From: Adonisia turfae CCMR0081 | Lineage (GTDB): Bacteria; Cyanobacteriota; Cyanobacteriia; Phormidesmidales; Phormidesmidaceae | Length of the DNA stretch: 64,000 nt | NCBI RefSeq assembly: GCF_011009555.1 | Contig: NZ_QXHD01000004.1 | Location: 1,762,406 to 1,826,405 of the forward strand | Direction of reading: 5' to 3' | Notes under the pieces: model-generated | Databases searched by the model: none | Told to the model about the DNA's origin: nothing | Seen by the model: the letters and a program-made list of their open reading frames with translations, nothing else | Program-made: the position numbers and the translations under genes | Shown: positions 8,508 to 18,230 of the stretch, one piece after another | How positions within the stretch are numbered: the stretch's first letter is position 1 | Layout: every line of letters begins with the position of its first letter

Positions 8508-10943
8508 TTATGTACAAGCAATAATTTGTGCTAGATAACTTTCTACCTTTGTCGCTGGCAAGGGTTTAGAAAATAGATATCCCTGGCCTGCATCACATCC
8601 CAGTTCATGTAATTCAGTCAGCTGCTCATGGGCTTCAACCCCTTCGGCAATGGTGTTAAACCCTAATGCTTTAGCCAGGTTTACAATCGCACTCGTAATT
8701 CTAAAATTGCGATCGCTATTATTTAACCCATCGACAAAAGAACGATCGATCTTAATTGTTGAGATCGGAAATTGCTGCAAATATCGCAGAGAGGAAAACC
8801 CAGTGCCGAAGTCATCAAGACTCAGTTCAATACCTCGATTACAAATCAACTTCATAATTTCAGTAGCCGCTTGGGTATTTTGAATGAGACTACTTTCAGT
8901 AATTTCTAATTTGAGACATTGTGGATCCAATTGAGTCTCTGTCAGGATAGTATCAAGGGTGTAAATTAGAGACGGATTCCGAAACTGTTGACCAGACAGA
9001 TTAACACTTAAGTATACATCCATCGTCACCTTTCCCTTGGCTTGCCAGGTTTTTAACTGCTTGCAAGCATTTCGTAAAACCCATTCATCTATGACATTAA
9101 TTTGTCCTGTTTCTTCAGCAATGGGGATGAATTCAGAGGCTGGGATAAGACCTTGGTCTGGGTGATGCCAGCGCAATAGAACCTCAAATCCTTTCAGTTG
9201 ATGGGGAGGATTAAGATTGACCAGGGGTTGATAATACAAGCAAAACTCTTGTGTTTTTATGGCTTTTCGCAACGCTGTTTCGATTTCTACTAAACGCAGG
9301 GTTTGAAGATACATCGTTTGATCAAAGATGGCGTAGCTTGATTTTCCCTGGCTTTTAGCCCGATACATAGCAATGTCGGCATCGCGGATAATGTCATCAA
9401 CCGATTGATACGATAAATTGGAAAAAACAACACCAATACTAGCACTGGTAAAGATTTCCCGAGCCCCCAATTGAAAAGATTTTTGTAACTCCTTTTGTAG
9501 GCGATATACCGTCTTTAAAGCATCATTCAGATGATCTAGTTTCTCTAGCAGAATCAGAAACTCATCACCCCCCAAGCGCGCCACGCCATCTATCCCTCTG
9601 ACTACCGCCTTCAGCCTTTGGGAGACCTGAATCAGTAGCTGGTCACCCACCAGATGCCCAAGGCTATCATTGATATACTTAAAGTTATCGAGATCCACAA
9701 ACAGAACCGCAAAATGTTCATGGGGCTGCCGTTTCTGGTGCTCGATGGCAAGTTCCAGGCGGTTTAAACAACAGACTCGGTTATCCAAGCCAGTTAAACT
9801 GTCGTGTAATGTTTCGTAAGTTAAACGGGCTGCAGACGCCTTGCGTTGAGTAATATCGCGCCCACTACCGTACAATAAATTCTCTTGGGGGAATGGCACT
9901 AGATTCCAGGCTATCCAATGATAAGTTCCATCTTTTGATCGCACTTGAAATTCCAGCCCATTGATGTCTTGTCCCTGGGCTAGGGTATCCTGTAAATCCT
10001 GTTTACTATGCTGATCTTCGGGAAGCATGAATTGCCAGAAAGACTGGCCTAACAAATCATCAGCGGCATAACCCAATGTAGCCAACCAGGAAGGATTGAT
10101 GCGCTTAAATACACCGTCTGCGTCTGCAATAAATAATAAATCAATCGCAAGGTTGAAAAAACGATCGCGTTCTAGCTCAGCTTGCTTACGTTCGGTAATA
10201 TCATGAATCATGCCAAATCGTAGGGTTTGTTGTTGCGCTTTGACCCACGACTCAGACAGTAACACGGTTCGATCTAGCCCTATGGAAGATTCCAGGGACA
10301 GCTCAGTTTTGAATGTAGAGTTTTTTTGTGTTTGACGGTTTTGGTTTCCCTGGGATAACAATTGTTGCAATATTGGAGATTGCAGTGGGTCTAGTGGTTG
10401 TCCCAATGTTGGTTTAGCTGGGTGGGTGCAAAGTTGTCTGAGGGATTGATTTAAAAACAGTAACGCTCCCTCTTCAGTCGCCATATATACACCATCATGA
10501 ATACTCTGAAGCACATGGGTTAATAAGCATATTTCCGCTGCCGCTTGAGTGCGTTCTATCGCATGCAAGATTGAACGTTCCAGGAGTGGGCCGGTCAACA
10601 GGTTACCTTTAACTAAATAGTCTGAGGCTCCCATCGCCATACATTGACGATCGATATCGTAGTTGCTTAACCCTGTCAAAAGGATCACTGGCTTACGTAG
10701 ACCAGATTCTACAGCGGCTTGCAATAGCTCTAAGCCAGTTTTTGCCCCTAAACGATAGTCCAATAAATAAACATCATAAAAATCAGCATGTAGGGCCTCA
10801 AGGCCAGCTTGAAAAGTATTTACCCAGTTCAACTCAAAGGATGCTTGTTCTGAGTCTTGTAATAAGTCTCGGGTAACAATATAATCATCTTCATCGTCGT
10901 CGATTAGTAAGACTTGGTATGACAAATCACTCATTGTTATCAT
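8508..10943 (-). CDS. REC-PAS-PAS-GGDEF-EAL cyclic-di-GMP signalling protein
   Basis: 811 residues. A receiver domain (1-130) has the acidic pocket LIDDDEDD and phosphoacceptor Asp62 in YLLDYRLG. Two PAS segments follow (about 145-255 and 258-368), then a GGDEF domain with intact GGDEF at 458-462 and a product-inhibition RxxD (RGID, 449-452). The EAL domain has EVL at 587-589 in place of EAL and retains DDFGTGFSS and KIDRSFV. Both synthesis and hydrolysis of c-di-GMP look possible. It follows the Rcp1-like receiver and the ethylene-receptor-like kinase on the same strand, with a 154-bp gap, and could be the output of that pathway. Minor alternative start: Met4. Confidence 0.9.
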   Translation of the reverse strand: MITMSDLSYQVLLIDDDEDDYIVTRDLLQDSEQASFELNWVNTFQAGLEALHADFYDVYLLDYRLGAKTGLELLQAAVESGLRKPVILLTGLSNYDIDRQCMAMGASDYLVKGNLLTGPLLERSILHAIERTQAAAEICLLTHVLQSIHDGVYMATEEGALLFLNQSLRQLCTHPAKPTLGQPLDPLQSPILQQLLSQGNQNRQTQKNSTFKTELSLESSIGLDRTVLLSESWVKAQQQTLRFGMIHDITERKQAELERDRFFNLAIDLLFIADADGVFKRINPSWLATLGYAADDLLGQSFWQFMLPEDQHSKQDLQDTLAQGQDINGLEFQVRSKDGTYHWIAWNLVPFPQENLLYGSGRDITQRKASAARLTYETLHDSLTGLDNRVCCLNRLELAIEHQKRQPHEHFAVLFVDLDNFKYINDSLGHLVGDQLLIQVSQRLKAVVRGIDGVARLGGDEFLILLEKLDHLNDALKTVYRLQKELQKSFQLGAREIFTSASIGVVFSNLSYQSVDDIIRDADIAMYRAKSQGKSSYAIFDQTMYLQTLRLVEIETALRKAIKTQEFCLYYQPLVNLNPPHQLKGFEVLLRWHHPDQGLIPASEFIPIAEETGQINVIDEWVLRNACKQLKTWQAKGKVTMDVYLSVNLSGQQFRNPSLIYTLDTILTETQLDPQCLKLEITESSLIQNTQAATEIMKLICNRGIELSLDDFGTGFSSLRYLQQFPISTIKIDRSFVDGLNNSDRNFRITSAIVNLAKALGFNTIAEGVEAHEQLTELHELGCDAGQGYLFSKPLPATKVESYLAQIIACT

Positions 10944-11097
10944 TTTCCTAAGATCCGTGACGATAAGAGTTGAGTCTTTAAGATGGATAACCTTTGATAG
11001 GAAACCTTTCAGTACTTTAGATTTCTAGCGCTCTTAAGAGGTTGCAAAGCTGAATGCATAAGGTATAAAAACGTTGACATGTACTTCAAAGAGTGTC

Positions 11098-11571
11098 TTA
11101 AGGCCTTGATGCTGAGCTGACCTCATCTGGCAAATGTACAATTTGAAACCAGTATGTACCAAGGGTTTTCATGATATCAACCATGGATTGAAAGCCCACA
11201 GGTTTAGTAATAAATGAGTTAGCACCCAAATCATAGGTTTTTAAGATATCTTCTTCGGCTTTAGATGTGGTTAATACTACGACTGGAATACTGCGTAGTA
11301 CAGGATCCTTCTTAATCTCTTCCAGGGCTTCACGACCATCTTTGCGAGGCATATTCAGGTCCAATAAAATTAACGTGGGACGGGGTGCAACATCAGGGTC
11401 ACTGTAGTTTCCTCGTTGATATAGATAATCCATCAGGTCTTCCCCATCTTCAACGAAATACAGCTCGTTAGCAACTCGATTTTCGGCTAAGGCTTCCTGG
11501 GTAAAAAGGCGATCGTCCTCATCGTCGTCGGCCATTAAAATAATCGCAGGTTTACTCCGTTGTTGAGACAT
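11098..11571 (-). CDS. Rcp1-type single-domain response regulator
   Basis: 157 residues made of one receiver domain. It has acidic residues ADDDEDD (14-20), phosphoacceptor Asp71 in LILLDLNMP, the conserved T/K pair in VVLTTSKAEED, and the extended loop EDGEDLMDYLYQRG typical of cyanobacterial Rcp1 regulators that partner phytochrome-like kinases. There is no output domain, so it relays phosphate to other proteins or acts by dimer contact. Its start overlaps the end of the large kinase gene by 20 bp in another frame, indicating translational coupling with that kinase as the likely partner. Confidence 0.92.
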   Translation of the reverse strand: MSQQRSKPAIILMADDDEDDRLFTQEALAENRVANELYFVEDGEDLMDYLYQRGNYSDPDVAPRPTLILLDLNMPRKDGREALEEIKKDPVLRSIPVVVLTTSKAEEDILKTYDLGANSFITKPVGFQSMVDIMKTLGTYWFQIVHLPDEVSSASRP

Positions 11572-14500
11572 TCTCCTCTCCTTGGGAATGATGAACTGGT
11601 AAGGTGGCGATAAATGTGGCTCCTTCTCCAGGCTGACTTTCTGCCCGGAGTATTCCCCCGTGACGGTGAATCACCTTACGACAAATTGCTAAACCAATAC
11701 CACTGCCCTCATAGGCTTTGCGTCCGTGAAGGCGCTGAAATGGCTGAAAAATGCGATCGCAATACTTAACATCAAAACCTATTCCATTGTCGATTACTCG
11801 TAATTCACAAAATTCTTTTCCTCCCGTAAAATAACTCCGCATCCTCACATGAACCTGGGGTACTACATTTGGTTTATGAAACTTGAGGGCATTCCCGACA
11901 AGATTTTGAAAGACCTGTTGCATTTGCATGCGGTCAGCATCAATGATCGGTAACGGCTCCACATCTACGGTAGCCCCAGTTTGCTCAATGCGAACCTCTA
12001 AATCCGATAAAACCCCTGCCATAACTTGTGATAAGTCTGTGGGGGTAAAGGGTTTAGCCTGCGTTGTCACCCTCGAAAAGCTAAGCAAATCATTAATCAG
12101 CGCCTGGGCACGCACTGCCGCATTTAGCATTCGTGCCAAATAGTCTTGCCCTTTCTCAGAAAGCCGATCTTGACAGGTATGGCTTAAGCGATCGCCAAAG
12201 ACTTGTACTTTCCGCAGAGGTTCCTGGAGATCATGGGAAGCCACATAGGCAAAATCCTGAAGTTCTTGGTTACTTTCCCCTAGGCGTTGGGTGGTAAGTT
12301 GCAACGCCTGAATCACTTGCTGACGCCTTTTGACTTCGGCCTTAAGTTGATCCTCTGCCGCCTTACGGGCCGAAATATCTCGCATAATTTTTGAGCCCCC
12401 AATCACCTGGCCAGTTCGATCCCTTAGGGGGGAAATGGTCAGCGACACGTCTAAAAGCGTACCGTTTTTATGACGACGAACCGTTTCAAAATGGTCAATG
12501 CTCTTGCCCTGAGTGATCTGTGCAAGAATATAAACTTCTTCAGAAATCCGATCATTTGGGAAAAGCATGGTGATCGGTTGTCCGATTGCTTCTGATGCTG
12601 AATACCCCAGAAGTTTTTCTGCTCCTACATTCCAACTGGTAATGGAACAATTGAGATCCTTGGTAATGATGGCGTCTTCGGTAGACTCCACCACCGCAGC
12701 CAGCAACCGAGCCGTTTGTAGCGATCGATAATGCTGCATTGTGTGCCAGACCAGATTGGAAATCAACTGCACCGTCTCAACATCCATATCGGTGTAGCTG
12801 CTGTCCTTGTTGCCAACTCCTGTGAGCATCACGACTTTGCCATTTTCAATGACAGGAATACTCAGGAGGCAACTAAGGTGCTCATGATTTTGCAATAATC
12901 CTTGTGTTTGAAGAAAGTCTTGTTCTTGTCGAGCGGGACCACAGGCATAATTGCAAATTATAGACTTGCGCTGATGTAGAACATCAGCCAAAATCCCCGC
13001 CTGATTAATTGGCAGACCAGCCTTAGCGACGGTATTACCAAAGTCAGTTAAGGTTTGCTGCCCCCCACCCATCAATTCAAAGGTTGCTTGATCCTCATAG
13101 ACAAGATAAAGGAATGCGACCTGACTACCCGTCAGGTTTTTGGCAATATCCTGGGCCTGTTGTATAAATTCATGTTCATTCAATTGCTCAGCTAGTTGAG
13201 ATAGCTCTAGCAAAGCCTCCGCCCGACATGTCTGGTGGGTCAGGGCTAACTCAGCTGCATGGATTTCTGAGATATCTCGCACGCTGACGACAGCCCCGGT
13301 AATCGTTCCATCTACTTCGTGATAAGGGGCATAGGTAACATCCAGATACTGCTGTTGCTGTCGCTCATCAGGCAGGGAAAATAGACTTTGGTAGTGAACT
13401 GTTTCCCCTGCAAAGGTGCGATCAAGATTAGGTTTAATAGTTTGCAAAAATACGCCCTCGCCCAGAAGCTCTGCTACGGAATGACCAATAATCTCGGCTT
13501 TGGATTTACCAAATTTTTGAGCATAGGCATCATTGACCATGGAATAGATATAATGGCAATCCACAAATGACATATGGTCGGGTGTAGTACACACCGCACG
13601 CTCATAGAGACGCAGCATTTCTTCCGTTTGTTTGCGAGCCGTGATATCTTCTATCACCTCAATAAAATAATCCGGCTCACCATTCTGAAGCCTTACCAAG
13701 GAAACCGTCACATGGGCCCACATAAGAGTTCCATTCTTTCGGATATAGCGTTTTTCCATGGAGAAGGTCTGAATCTGATTTGTAAGAACCTGCTGTGTAT
13801 AGTTCAGGTCATGCTCCACATCCTCATCCTCTAGGTAGGTAATGTCTTGAAACGTAAGGTTTAAAAGTTCTTGTTGTGAATAGCCAAGAATTTCACAGTA
13901 GCGCTGATTAAGACGAATAAATTGCCTGGTGATAGCAAGATGTGCAATGCCTACCGCCGCTTGCTCAAACGTGTTTCGAAACAAGGCTTCTTTTTGCGCA
14001 ACTTCATCTGTAGCAGCTTTCAGTCGAAGTTCTGTTTGTTTACGCTCGGTAATATTAGTCAGACATCCTATATAGCCGATCACTTCATGGGCGTGATCGA
14101 ACTCTGGGACCGCTTTTTCATATACCCAAGTCACTGGGCCTGATGGATTTCCAAATCGATATTCCACTTGAAAGGGAAGATTCTGGCTAGTAGCGTTATG
14201 CCATTCTGCCAAAATAACGTCTCGATCCTCTGGATAGATAGCCTGAATCCATCCTGCTCCTAACATTTTCTCCGAGGGCAACCGAGCAATCTCGCATAAA
14301 TGTTTGTTGACATAAATACAACTTCCCTCAGTATTTGCCCGAAAAATGCCTACGGGAGCCGTAGCCGCAAGGCTAGCAAAGCGTTCTTCACTCGCCATCA
14401 ACTGGTGTTCGGCCTGTTTACGATCGGTGATGTCGTAGTTTGTCCCAATCATACGAATAGGGGTTCCCTCGTCATCCCGTTGCACCAGGCCATCCGCTTT

Positions 14501-15229
14501 CATATAGCGAATTACGCCATCGGCATGAACTACCCGAAATTCAATGTCATAGACGGCTTCATTGCGTAAAGCACGCTGTATAGCAGCTTCTGCATGCGGT
14601 CGATCCTCTGGATGAACACGCTTTGCCCAGGCTGAGTAATCTCGCTCAAACGCTTCCGGTGTAGTGCCATAGAGTTCATAGAACCGACTATCCCAGATCA
14701 ATTTATTGTGAGTGATGTTCCAATCCCAAATACCAATGCCCACTGCCTCCAGCGCTAAGTCTAGCCGGGTCGATAATTCTCGTAGCTCTACTTCAGCTTG
14801 TCTACGCTCAGCGATTTCCTGTTCCAATTGTTGATTTAAGGCTTCTAGCTTAGCTGGGGTACGTAAGTCTAGAGCTTTAGGTAGCATGGGGATGAGGGCA
14901 ATCGCAGTATACGTAGAAATACCGGCTGTCACCGCTTTAAGAACACCAGAAACCCAATAGTCTGAATGCCATAGGGTCCAGACCTCAACTAAATGTGTGG
15001 TGCCACATAAAAAAATACATGCTGCAAAAAGCAGAAATATTTTATAAAAGGGGATACTCTCACGCTTTTTCAGGAAACAGATTAAGGTGATGGCAATAGA
15101 ATAGTAAGCCAGCCCAATGAAAGTGTCTGATACTAAATGTAAGCCAACTAGACTGGGCCTCCACCCATAGCAGTAGCCATGGGGCATATATTGGCTAAGC
15201 CATGAAATACTCAACATTTTGGAGAACAA
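11552..15229 (-). CDS. Ethylene-receptor-like multi-PAS/GAF sensor histidine kinase
   Basis: 1225 residues. The N-terminal three-span domain matches the plant ETR1 ethylene-binding domain with a constant offset of +10: Asp35, Tyr42, Ile72, Cys75 and His79 (LCGTTHL) equal ETR1 Asp25, Tyr32, Ile62, Cys65 and His69, the copper/ethylene site. ETR1 Pro36 is Ala46 here. A coiled coil follows, then four PAS domains (about 145-660), a GAF domain (about 665-840), a fifth PAS, HisKA with the phosphoacceptor His in YVASHDLQEPL, and a HATPase with DNGIGFD and GSGIGLAI. It is the first gene of an operon with the Rcp1-like receiver. Start is TTG 15229 or ATG 15217. Ethylene binding is inferred from residues, not shown. 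Confidence 0.88.
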   Translation of the reverse strand: MFSKMLSISWLSQYMPHGYCYGWRPSLVGLHLVSDTFIGLAYYSIAITLICFLKKRESIPFYKIFLLFAACIFLCGTTHLVEVWTLWHSDYWVSGVLKAVTAGISTYTAIALIPMLPKALDLRTPAKLEALNQQLEQEIAERRQAEVELRELSTRLDLALEAVGIGIWDWNITHNKLIWDSRFYELYGTTPEAFERDYSAWAKRVHPEDRPHAEAAIQRALRNEAVYDIEFRVVHADGVIRYMKADGLVQRDDEGTPIRMIGTNYDITDRKQAEHQLMASEERFASLAATAPVGIFRANTEGSCIYVNKHLCEIARLPSEKMLGAGWIQAIYPEDRDVILAEWHNATSQNLPFQVEYRFGNPSGPVTWVYEKAVPEFDHAHEVIGYIGCLTNITERKQTELRLKAATDEVAQKEALFRNTFEQAAVGIAHLAITRQFIRLNQRYCEILGYSQQELLNLTFQDITYLEDEDVEHDLNYTQQVLTNQIQTFSMEKRYIRKNGTLMWAHVTVSLVRLQNGEPDYFIEVIEDITARKQTEEMLRLYERAVCTTPDHMSFVDCHYIYSMVNDAYAQKFGKSKAEIIGHSVAELLGEGVFLQTIKPNLDRTFAGETVHYQSLFSLPDERQQQQYLDVTYAPYHEVDGTITGAVVSVRDISEIHAAELALTHQTCRAEALLELSQLAEQLNEHEFIQQAQDIAKNLTGSQVAFLYLVYEDQATFELMGGGQQTLTDFGNTVAKAGLPINQAGILADVLHQRKSIICNYACGPARQEQDFLQTQGLLQNHEHLSCLLSIPVIENGKVVMLTGVGNKDSSYTDMDVETVQLISNLVWHTMQHYRSLQTARLLAAVVESTEDAIITKDLNCSITSWNVGAEKLLGYSASEAIGQPITMLFPNDRISEEVYILAQITQGKSIDHFETVRRHKNGTLLDVSLTISPLRDRTGQVIGGSKIMRDISARKAAEDQLKAEVKRRQQVIQALQLTTQRLGESNQELQDFAYVASHDLQEPLRKVQVFGDRLSHTCQDRLSEKGQDYLARMLNAAVRAQALINDLLSFSRVTTQAKPFTPTDLSQVMAGVLSDLEVRIEQTGATVDVEPLPIIDADRMQMQQVFQNLVGNALKFHKPNVVPQVHVRMRSYFTGGKEFCELRVIDNGIGFDVKYCDRIFQPFQRLHGRKAYEGSGIGLAICRKVIHRHGGILRAESQPGEGATFIATLPVHHSQGEENVSTTE

Positions 15230-15710
15230 CCCTTGACTTTCTCAAATTGAACTCAATACGCTCCTAATTATTAATTTATTTTGATTAATATTCCCATCTT
15301 CAGACAGCCTAAACTTGTCTATACCAATCTCATAACACGTCAACTTTTCCGCTAAAAAGCCAGAATTAGCCACCTTTTCAGCCTTCCAAGAAAGCATTGC
15401 CTACCCTTGCAAGGAATTAAAATAAATTCACAAAAGGATTTTATTCGTCTTATTCGTTTGTGGAGAAGATTCAATGCCTTTGGCGTGTATACTTTTGAGG
15501 GTGAGAAAGAACATAAATCTGTTGCTGCCCTTCAAGAACAAAACGTTGAATACTTGATGAGATTGGCACTTATACCCTTTAGGTTGATTACATTCAAGAA
15601 GCTTAGTAACTATGGTCGTAGTGTGAGTCATGCACCGCTTACCCTCTTTGGTAGGTGCTAAACCCATCATTTGATGAGACTATGATCTGAAAAGTTAAAG
15701 GAGGAATCTG
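15230..15710. other. Intergenic region, divergent promoters
   Basis: About 480 bp, AT-rich next to the kinase start. Short open frames exist on both strands (15407-15661 plus, 15428-15670 minus) but overlap each other, have no recognisable domains and look non-coding. It presumably holds the promoters for the kinase operon (minus) and the methyltransferase (plus). A strong ribosome-binding site, AAAGGAGG, ends the region. Confidence 0.5.
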
Positions 15711-16442
15711 ATGGATTACTTTCTCCAGATCTATGGAACCTTGCCGCGAGCTGGCCCTGGCTCCAACGAGCTGACTCGGAGAGCCTTCGAAATGATGTCG
15801 AATCTCCCTGAGTCAGCTAAAATCCTGGACGTTGGTTGTGGCCCTGGTATGCAGACAGTCGAGCTTTTGCGTATCACATCGGGTACAGTTGTCGCCCTTG
15901 ACCTCCTCCCAGAAATGATTGCCCAAGTAAGAGCTAGAGCTGAAAATGCTGGGGTCTCTGATCGCCTCGAAACATTAGAGCAGAGTATGACGGAGATGGC
16001 TTTCCCAGAGTCGAGCTTTGATGTTGTTTGGTTTGAGGGCTCGATCTATTTCTTAGGTTTCGAAACGGGCCTCAAGAAAGTTAAAAATTTCCTTAAACCA
16101 GGTGGCTACGTAGCGGTCAGCGAGGTGGTGTGGTTAAAACCTAACCCCCCGGCTGAGGCAGTTGAATTCTGGAAAGAGTATCCCGAGATTGATACTGTAG
16201 CTGCGAAACTTGACGTTATTAAGCGCATTGGCTACGAGTCCGTCGGACATTTTGTATTGCCAGCTACCGCATGGACTGAGCATTACTACAACCCAATGGA
16301 GGAGCGCATCGCTGATAAAACAGCAGAGTGGAGTGGCATACCGGAGGCAGAGGCTGTCCTGAAAGAGGCGAGAAACGAGATCGCAACCTTCCGCAAGTAC
16401 TCTGACTACTTCAGCTATGCATTCTTCGTCATGCGCAACTGA
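15711..16442 (+). CDS. Class I SAM-dependent methyltransferase (UbiE/Methyltransf_11-like)
   Basis: 243 residues. SAM-binding motif I is ILDVGCGPGMQT (38-49), the acidic residue at the end of strand 2 is in VVALDLLPEMI, and motif IV is SSFDVVWFEGSIYFL, followed by LKPGGYVAVSE. The C-terminal half has an aromatic WTEHYYNPMEERI stretch that probably forms the substrate lid. Small-molecule methylation is expected; the substrate is not predictable. AAAGGAGG six bases before the ATG is the strongest ribosome-binding site in this part of the window. The gene is monocistronic. Confidence 0.85.
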   Translation: MDYFLQIYGTLPRAGPGSNELTRRAFEMMSNLPESAKILDVGCGPGMQTVELLRITSGTVVALDLLPEMIAQVRARAENAGVSDRLETLEQSMTEMAFPESSFDVVWFEGSIYFLGFETGLKKVKNFLKPGGYVAVSEVVWLKPNPPAEAVEFWKEYPEIDTVAAKLDVIKRIGYESVGHFVLPATAWTEHYYNPMEERIADKTAEWSGIPEAEAVLKEARNEIATFRKYSDYFSYAFFVMRN

Positions 16443-16580
16443 GTGCATGTCTTACCAGGACTATTGTCCTACCGAAAGTCCCATAGAATTAGGACTTAAG
16501 TGACTGGGCGGCTCAATTTCGCAATGGTAAATTAGGGATTATTTCAAGCAATGCCCTAGGTTCAAGATGCTCTAACCCAA

Positions 16581-16782
16581 GGTTTCCCTTGACTAAGGCT
16601 ACCGTGTATATACATCTCGGAAGTGAGCTCAAAATCCTGCATTACCCCCCTTAATCCCCCCTTAGTAAGGGGGGAAACTCCAGTTCTCCCCCTTACTAAG
16701 GGGGAGTTAGAGGGGGTAGTGCAACAAAAAACGCTAGTTTCCAGTACTTGTGTGTACACCGTAGCCTTGACTAAGGGGAACC
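16581..16782. repeat. About 200-bp imperfect inverted repeat (MITE-like giant hairpin)
   Basis: The left arm (GGTTTCCCTTGACTAAGG, then CTACCGTGTATATACA and GCATTACCCCCC) pairs with the right arm (GGGGGTAGTGC, TGTGTGTACACCGTAG, CCTTGACTAAGGGGAACC) over nearly its full length at roughly 70% or better. The core has two C/G-run palindromes, CCCCCCTTAGTAAGGGGGG and CCCCCTTACTAAGGGGG, separated by AAACTCCAGTTCT. Short open frames here on both strands are by-products of the symmetry. It is probably a non-autonomous element of the CCCCTTAnTAAGGGG type common in cyanobacteria, lying between the methyltransferase and histidine-kinase genes. Confidence 0.75.
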
Positions 16783-16875
16783 GCAACTGTCGTCATCAGG
16801 CAACGTCGCATAGAGCTGTATACAGGCTAGCCTGAACCCTAGAGAGAACCCCTTTGTGTTAAGAGTTGAAGCCTA

Positions 16876-18192
16876 ATGGTCCTAAATCCACCCTCCCGAC
16901 TGTTCCCAGATCTCACAGTCACCAGACCCTTACGCATACTGCTGCATATTGAGTGGATTTTGCTCAGTATGGGTGTGCTGGTTAGCATTACGGCCATGGT
17001 TTTCCATCGGACATTTCAGGTTACCTGGCTAGAACTGCTCTTGTTTGGTTTGATTGGCGTCATGGGGCTTTATTTACCGCTGACTCAGTGCCGGGCCAAG
17101 ATTCTTTATACCGCAATCGAGCTTAGCCTCTTCGGTATTTTGGTTCTGCGTTGTTTTGATAATCCTTTGATGGTCAGGATTATCCCACTGCTGGGATTGG
17201 TCATTATCATCCGTAGTTGTCAAATCTTTCACACACGAGGGCGACTCGTAGTGGCCGGCATTACGTTTAGCTCACATTTATTTTTATCATTAACTTTGGG
17301 TCAGACGGCCATGAGCCGAAATCTATCCCGACTGATGTCAACCCCTGAGGCATGGCAGGTAAGCGTGTTTCAGACCAATGCCATTATTCTCTTTACCCTG
17401 GCGCTACTGTTTGTTTTTTTACTGGTGGATGCTTTGCTCAGTCTTCATAGGAATCAACAGAAACTGGAGAGCGCCCATGGTCAATTACAACAATATGCGC
17501 TACAGGTGGAAGGCCAGGCCGCATTACAAGAACGTAATCGCATCGCCCGCGAAATTCATGACTCCCTCGGACATTCCCTGACCGCTCAAACTATTTTGCT
17601 AGAAAATGTCCTCCTCTTTTGGGGACAAGATAATGGACGGGCAAAATCCTATCTGCTTGAAGCTAAAGATTCATCTTATCAGGCGCTCAAAGAGGTTTCA
17701 CGGGCTGTTGCGGCTCTGCGCGACTCTCCTCAAACGGATAAATCTTTGCAGGTGGCGATTACCGAATTGGTTAATAAGGTCTGTCAATCCACACCGATAA
17801 CGCCAGCGTGTGAGATTAATATTACGGCACCGCTGTCCGATGAGCTGAGTCTGACCGCCTACCGGATTGTGCAGGAAGCCCTCACCAATGTGGTGAAACA
17901 CGCCCAAGCCACACAGCTATCTGTGCAGCTATCGACTAAACCACAGAGTCTCTATGTAGAAGTGTTGGATAATGGCAAAGGGTTTGATCCTAGCAAAAAT
18001 ACGACCGGATTTGGCTTACGGGGCATGAAAGAACGTGCGATCGCACTTAGTGGAACCTGCCAAATCTGGAGTGCATCAGGGACTGGCTGTCGCATCAGCG
18101 TAGTTTTGCCTCTTCCTCAGACTCTAGAGTCTCCTCTACCTCTACCAAATTCGAATTCAGTATCGGTGACAGGTGACCAGAACTTTATATGA
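16876..18192 (+). CDS. NarL/DesK-type sensor histidine kinase with membrane domain
   Basis: 438 residues. Six hydrophobic spans (about 20-45, 50-68, 76-93, 98-116, 124-143 and 165-190) make a membrane sensor with no obvious extracytoplasmic domain. A short coiled coil leads to HisKA_3 with phosphoacceptor His228 in REIHDSLGHSL, then a HATPase with the N-box in IVQEALTNVVKHAQA, the G1 box DNGKGFDP and G2 GFGLRGMKERA. This organisation fits membrane-state or envelope-stress sensors such as DesK/LiaS; the signal is not identifiable. The partner regulator starts 38 bp downstream. Confidence 0.9.
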   Translation: MVLNPPSRLFPDLTVTRPLRILLHIEWILLSMGVLVSITAMVFHRTFQVTWLELLLFGLIGVMGLYLPLTQCRAKILYTAIELSLFGILVLRCFDNPLMVRIIPLLGLVIIIRSCQIFHTRGRLVVAGITFSSHLFLSLTLGQTAMSRNLSRLMSTPEAWQVSVFQTNAIILFTLALLFVFLLVDALLSLHRNQQKLESAHGQLQQYALQVEGQAALQERNRIAREIHDSLGHSLTAQTILLENVLLFWGQDNGRAKSYLLEAKDSSYQALKEVSRAVAALRDSPQTDKSLQVAITELVNKVCQSTPITPACEINITAPLSDELSLTAYRIVQEALTNVVKHAQATQLSVQLSTKPQSLYVEVLDNGKGFDPSKNTTGFGLRGMKERAIALSGTCQIWSASGTGCRISVVLPLPQTLESPLPLPNSNSVSVTGDQNFI

Positions 18193-18230
18193 GAGATTGA
18201 TGAATGGGGAGATCTAAGGAGGTCAAGAGG

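Noticed and set aside
12000..15000. Several plus-strand frames antisense to the large kinase (for example 13574-13834 and 14300-14569)
   Set aside because: They fall inside a strongly supported multi-domain gene and show no family resemblance.
15407..15670. Overlapping small frames on both strands upstream of the methyltransferase
   Set aside because: They overlap each other on opposite strands, have no domain and are best explained as spacer.
16562..16835. Short open frames on both strands (16562-16786 minus, 16623-16835 plus)
   Set aside because: They lie within the giant inverted repeat and mirror each other; the apparent peptides follow from the palindrome and not from a gene.
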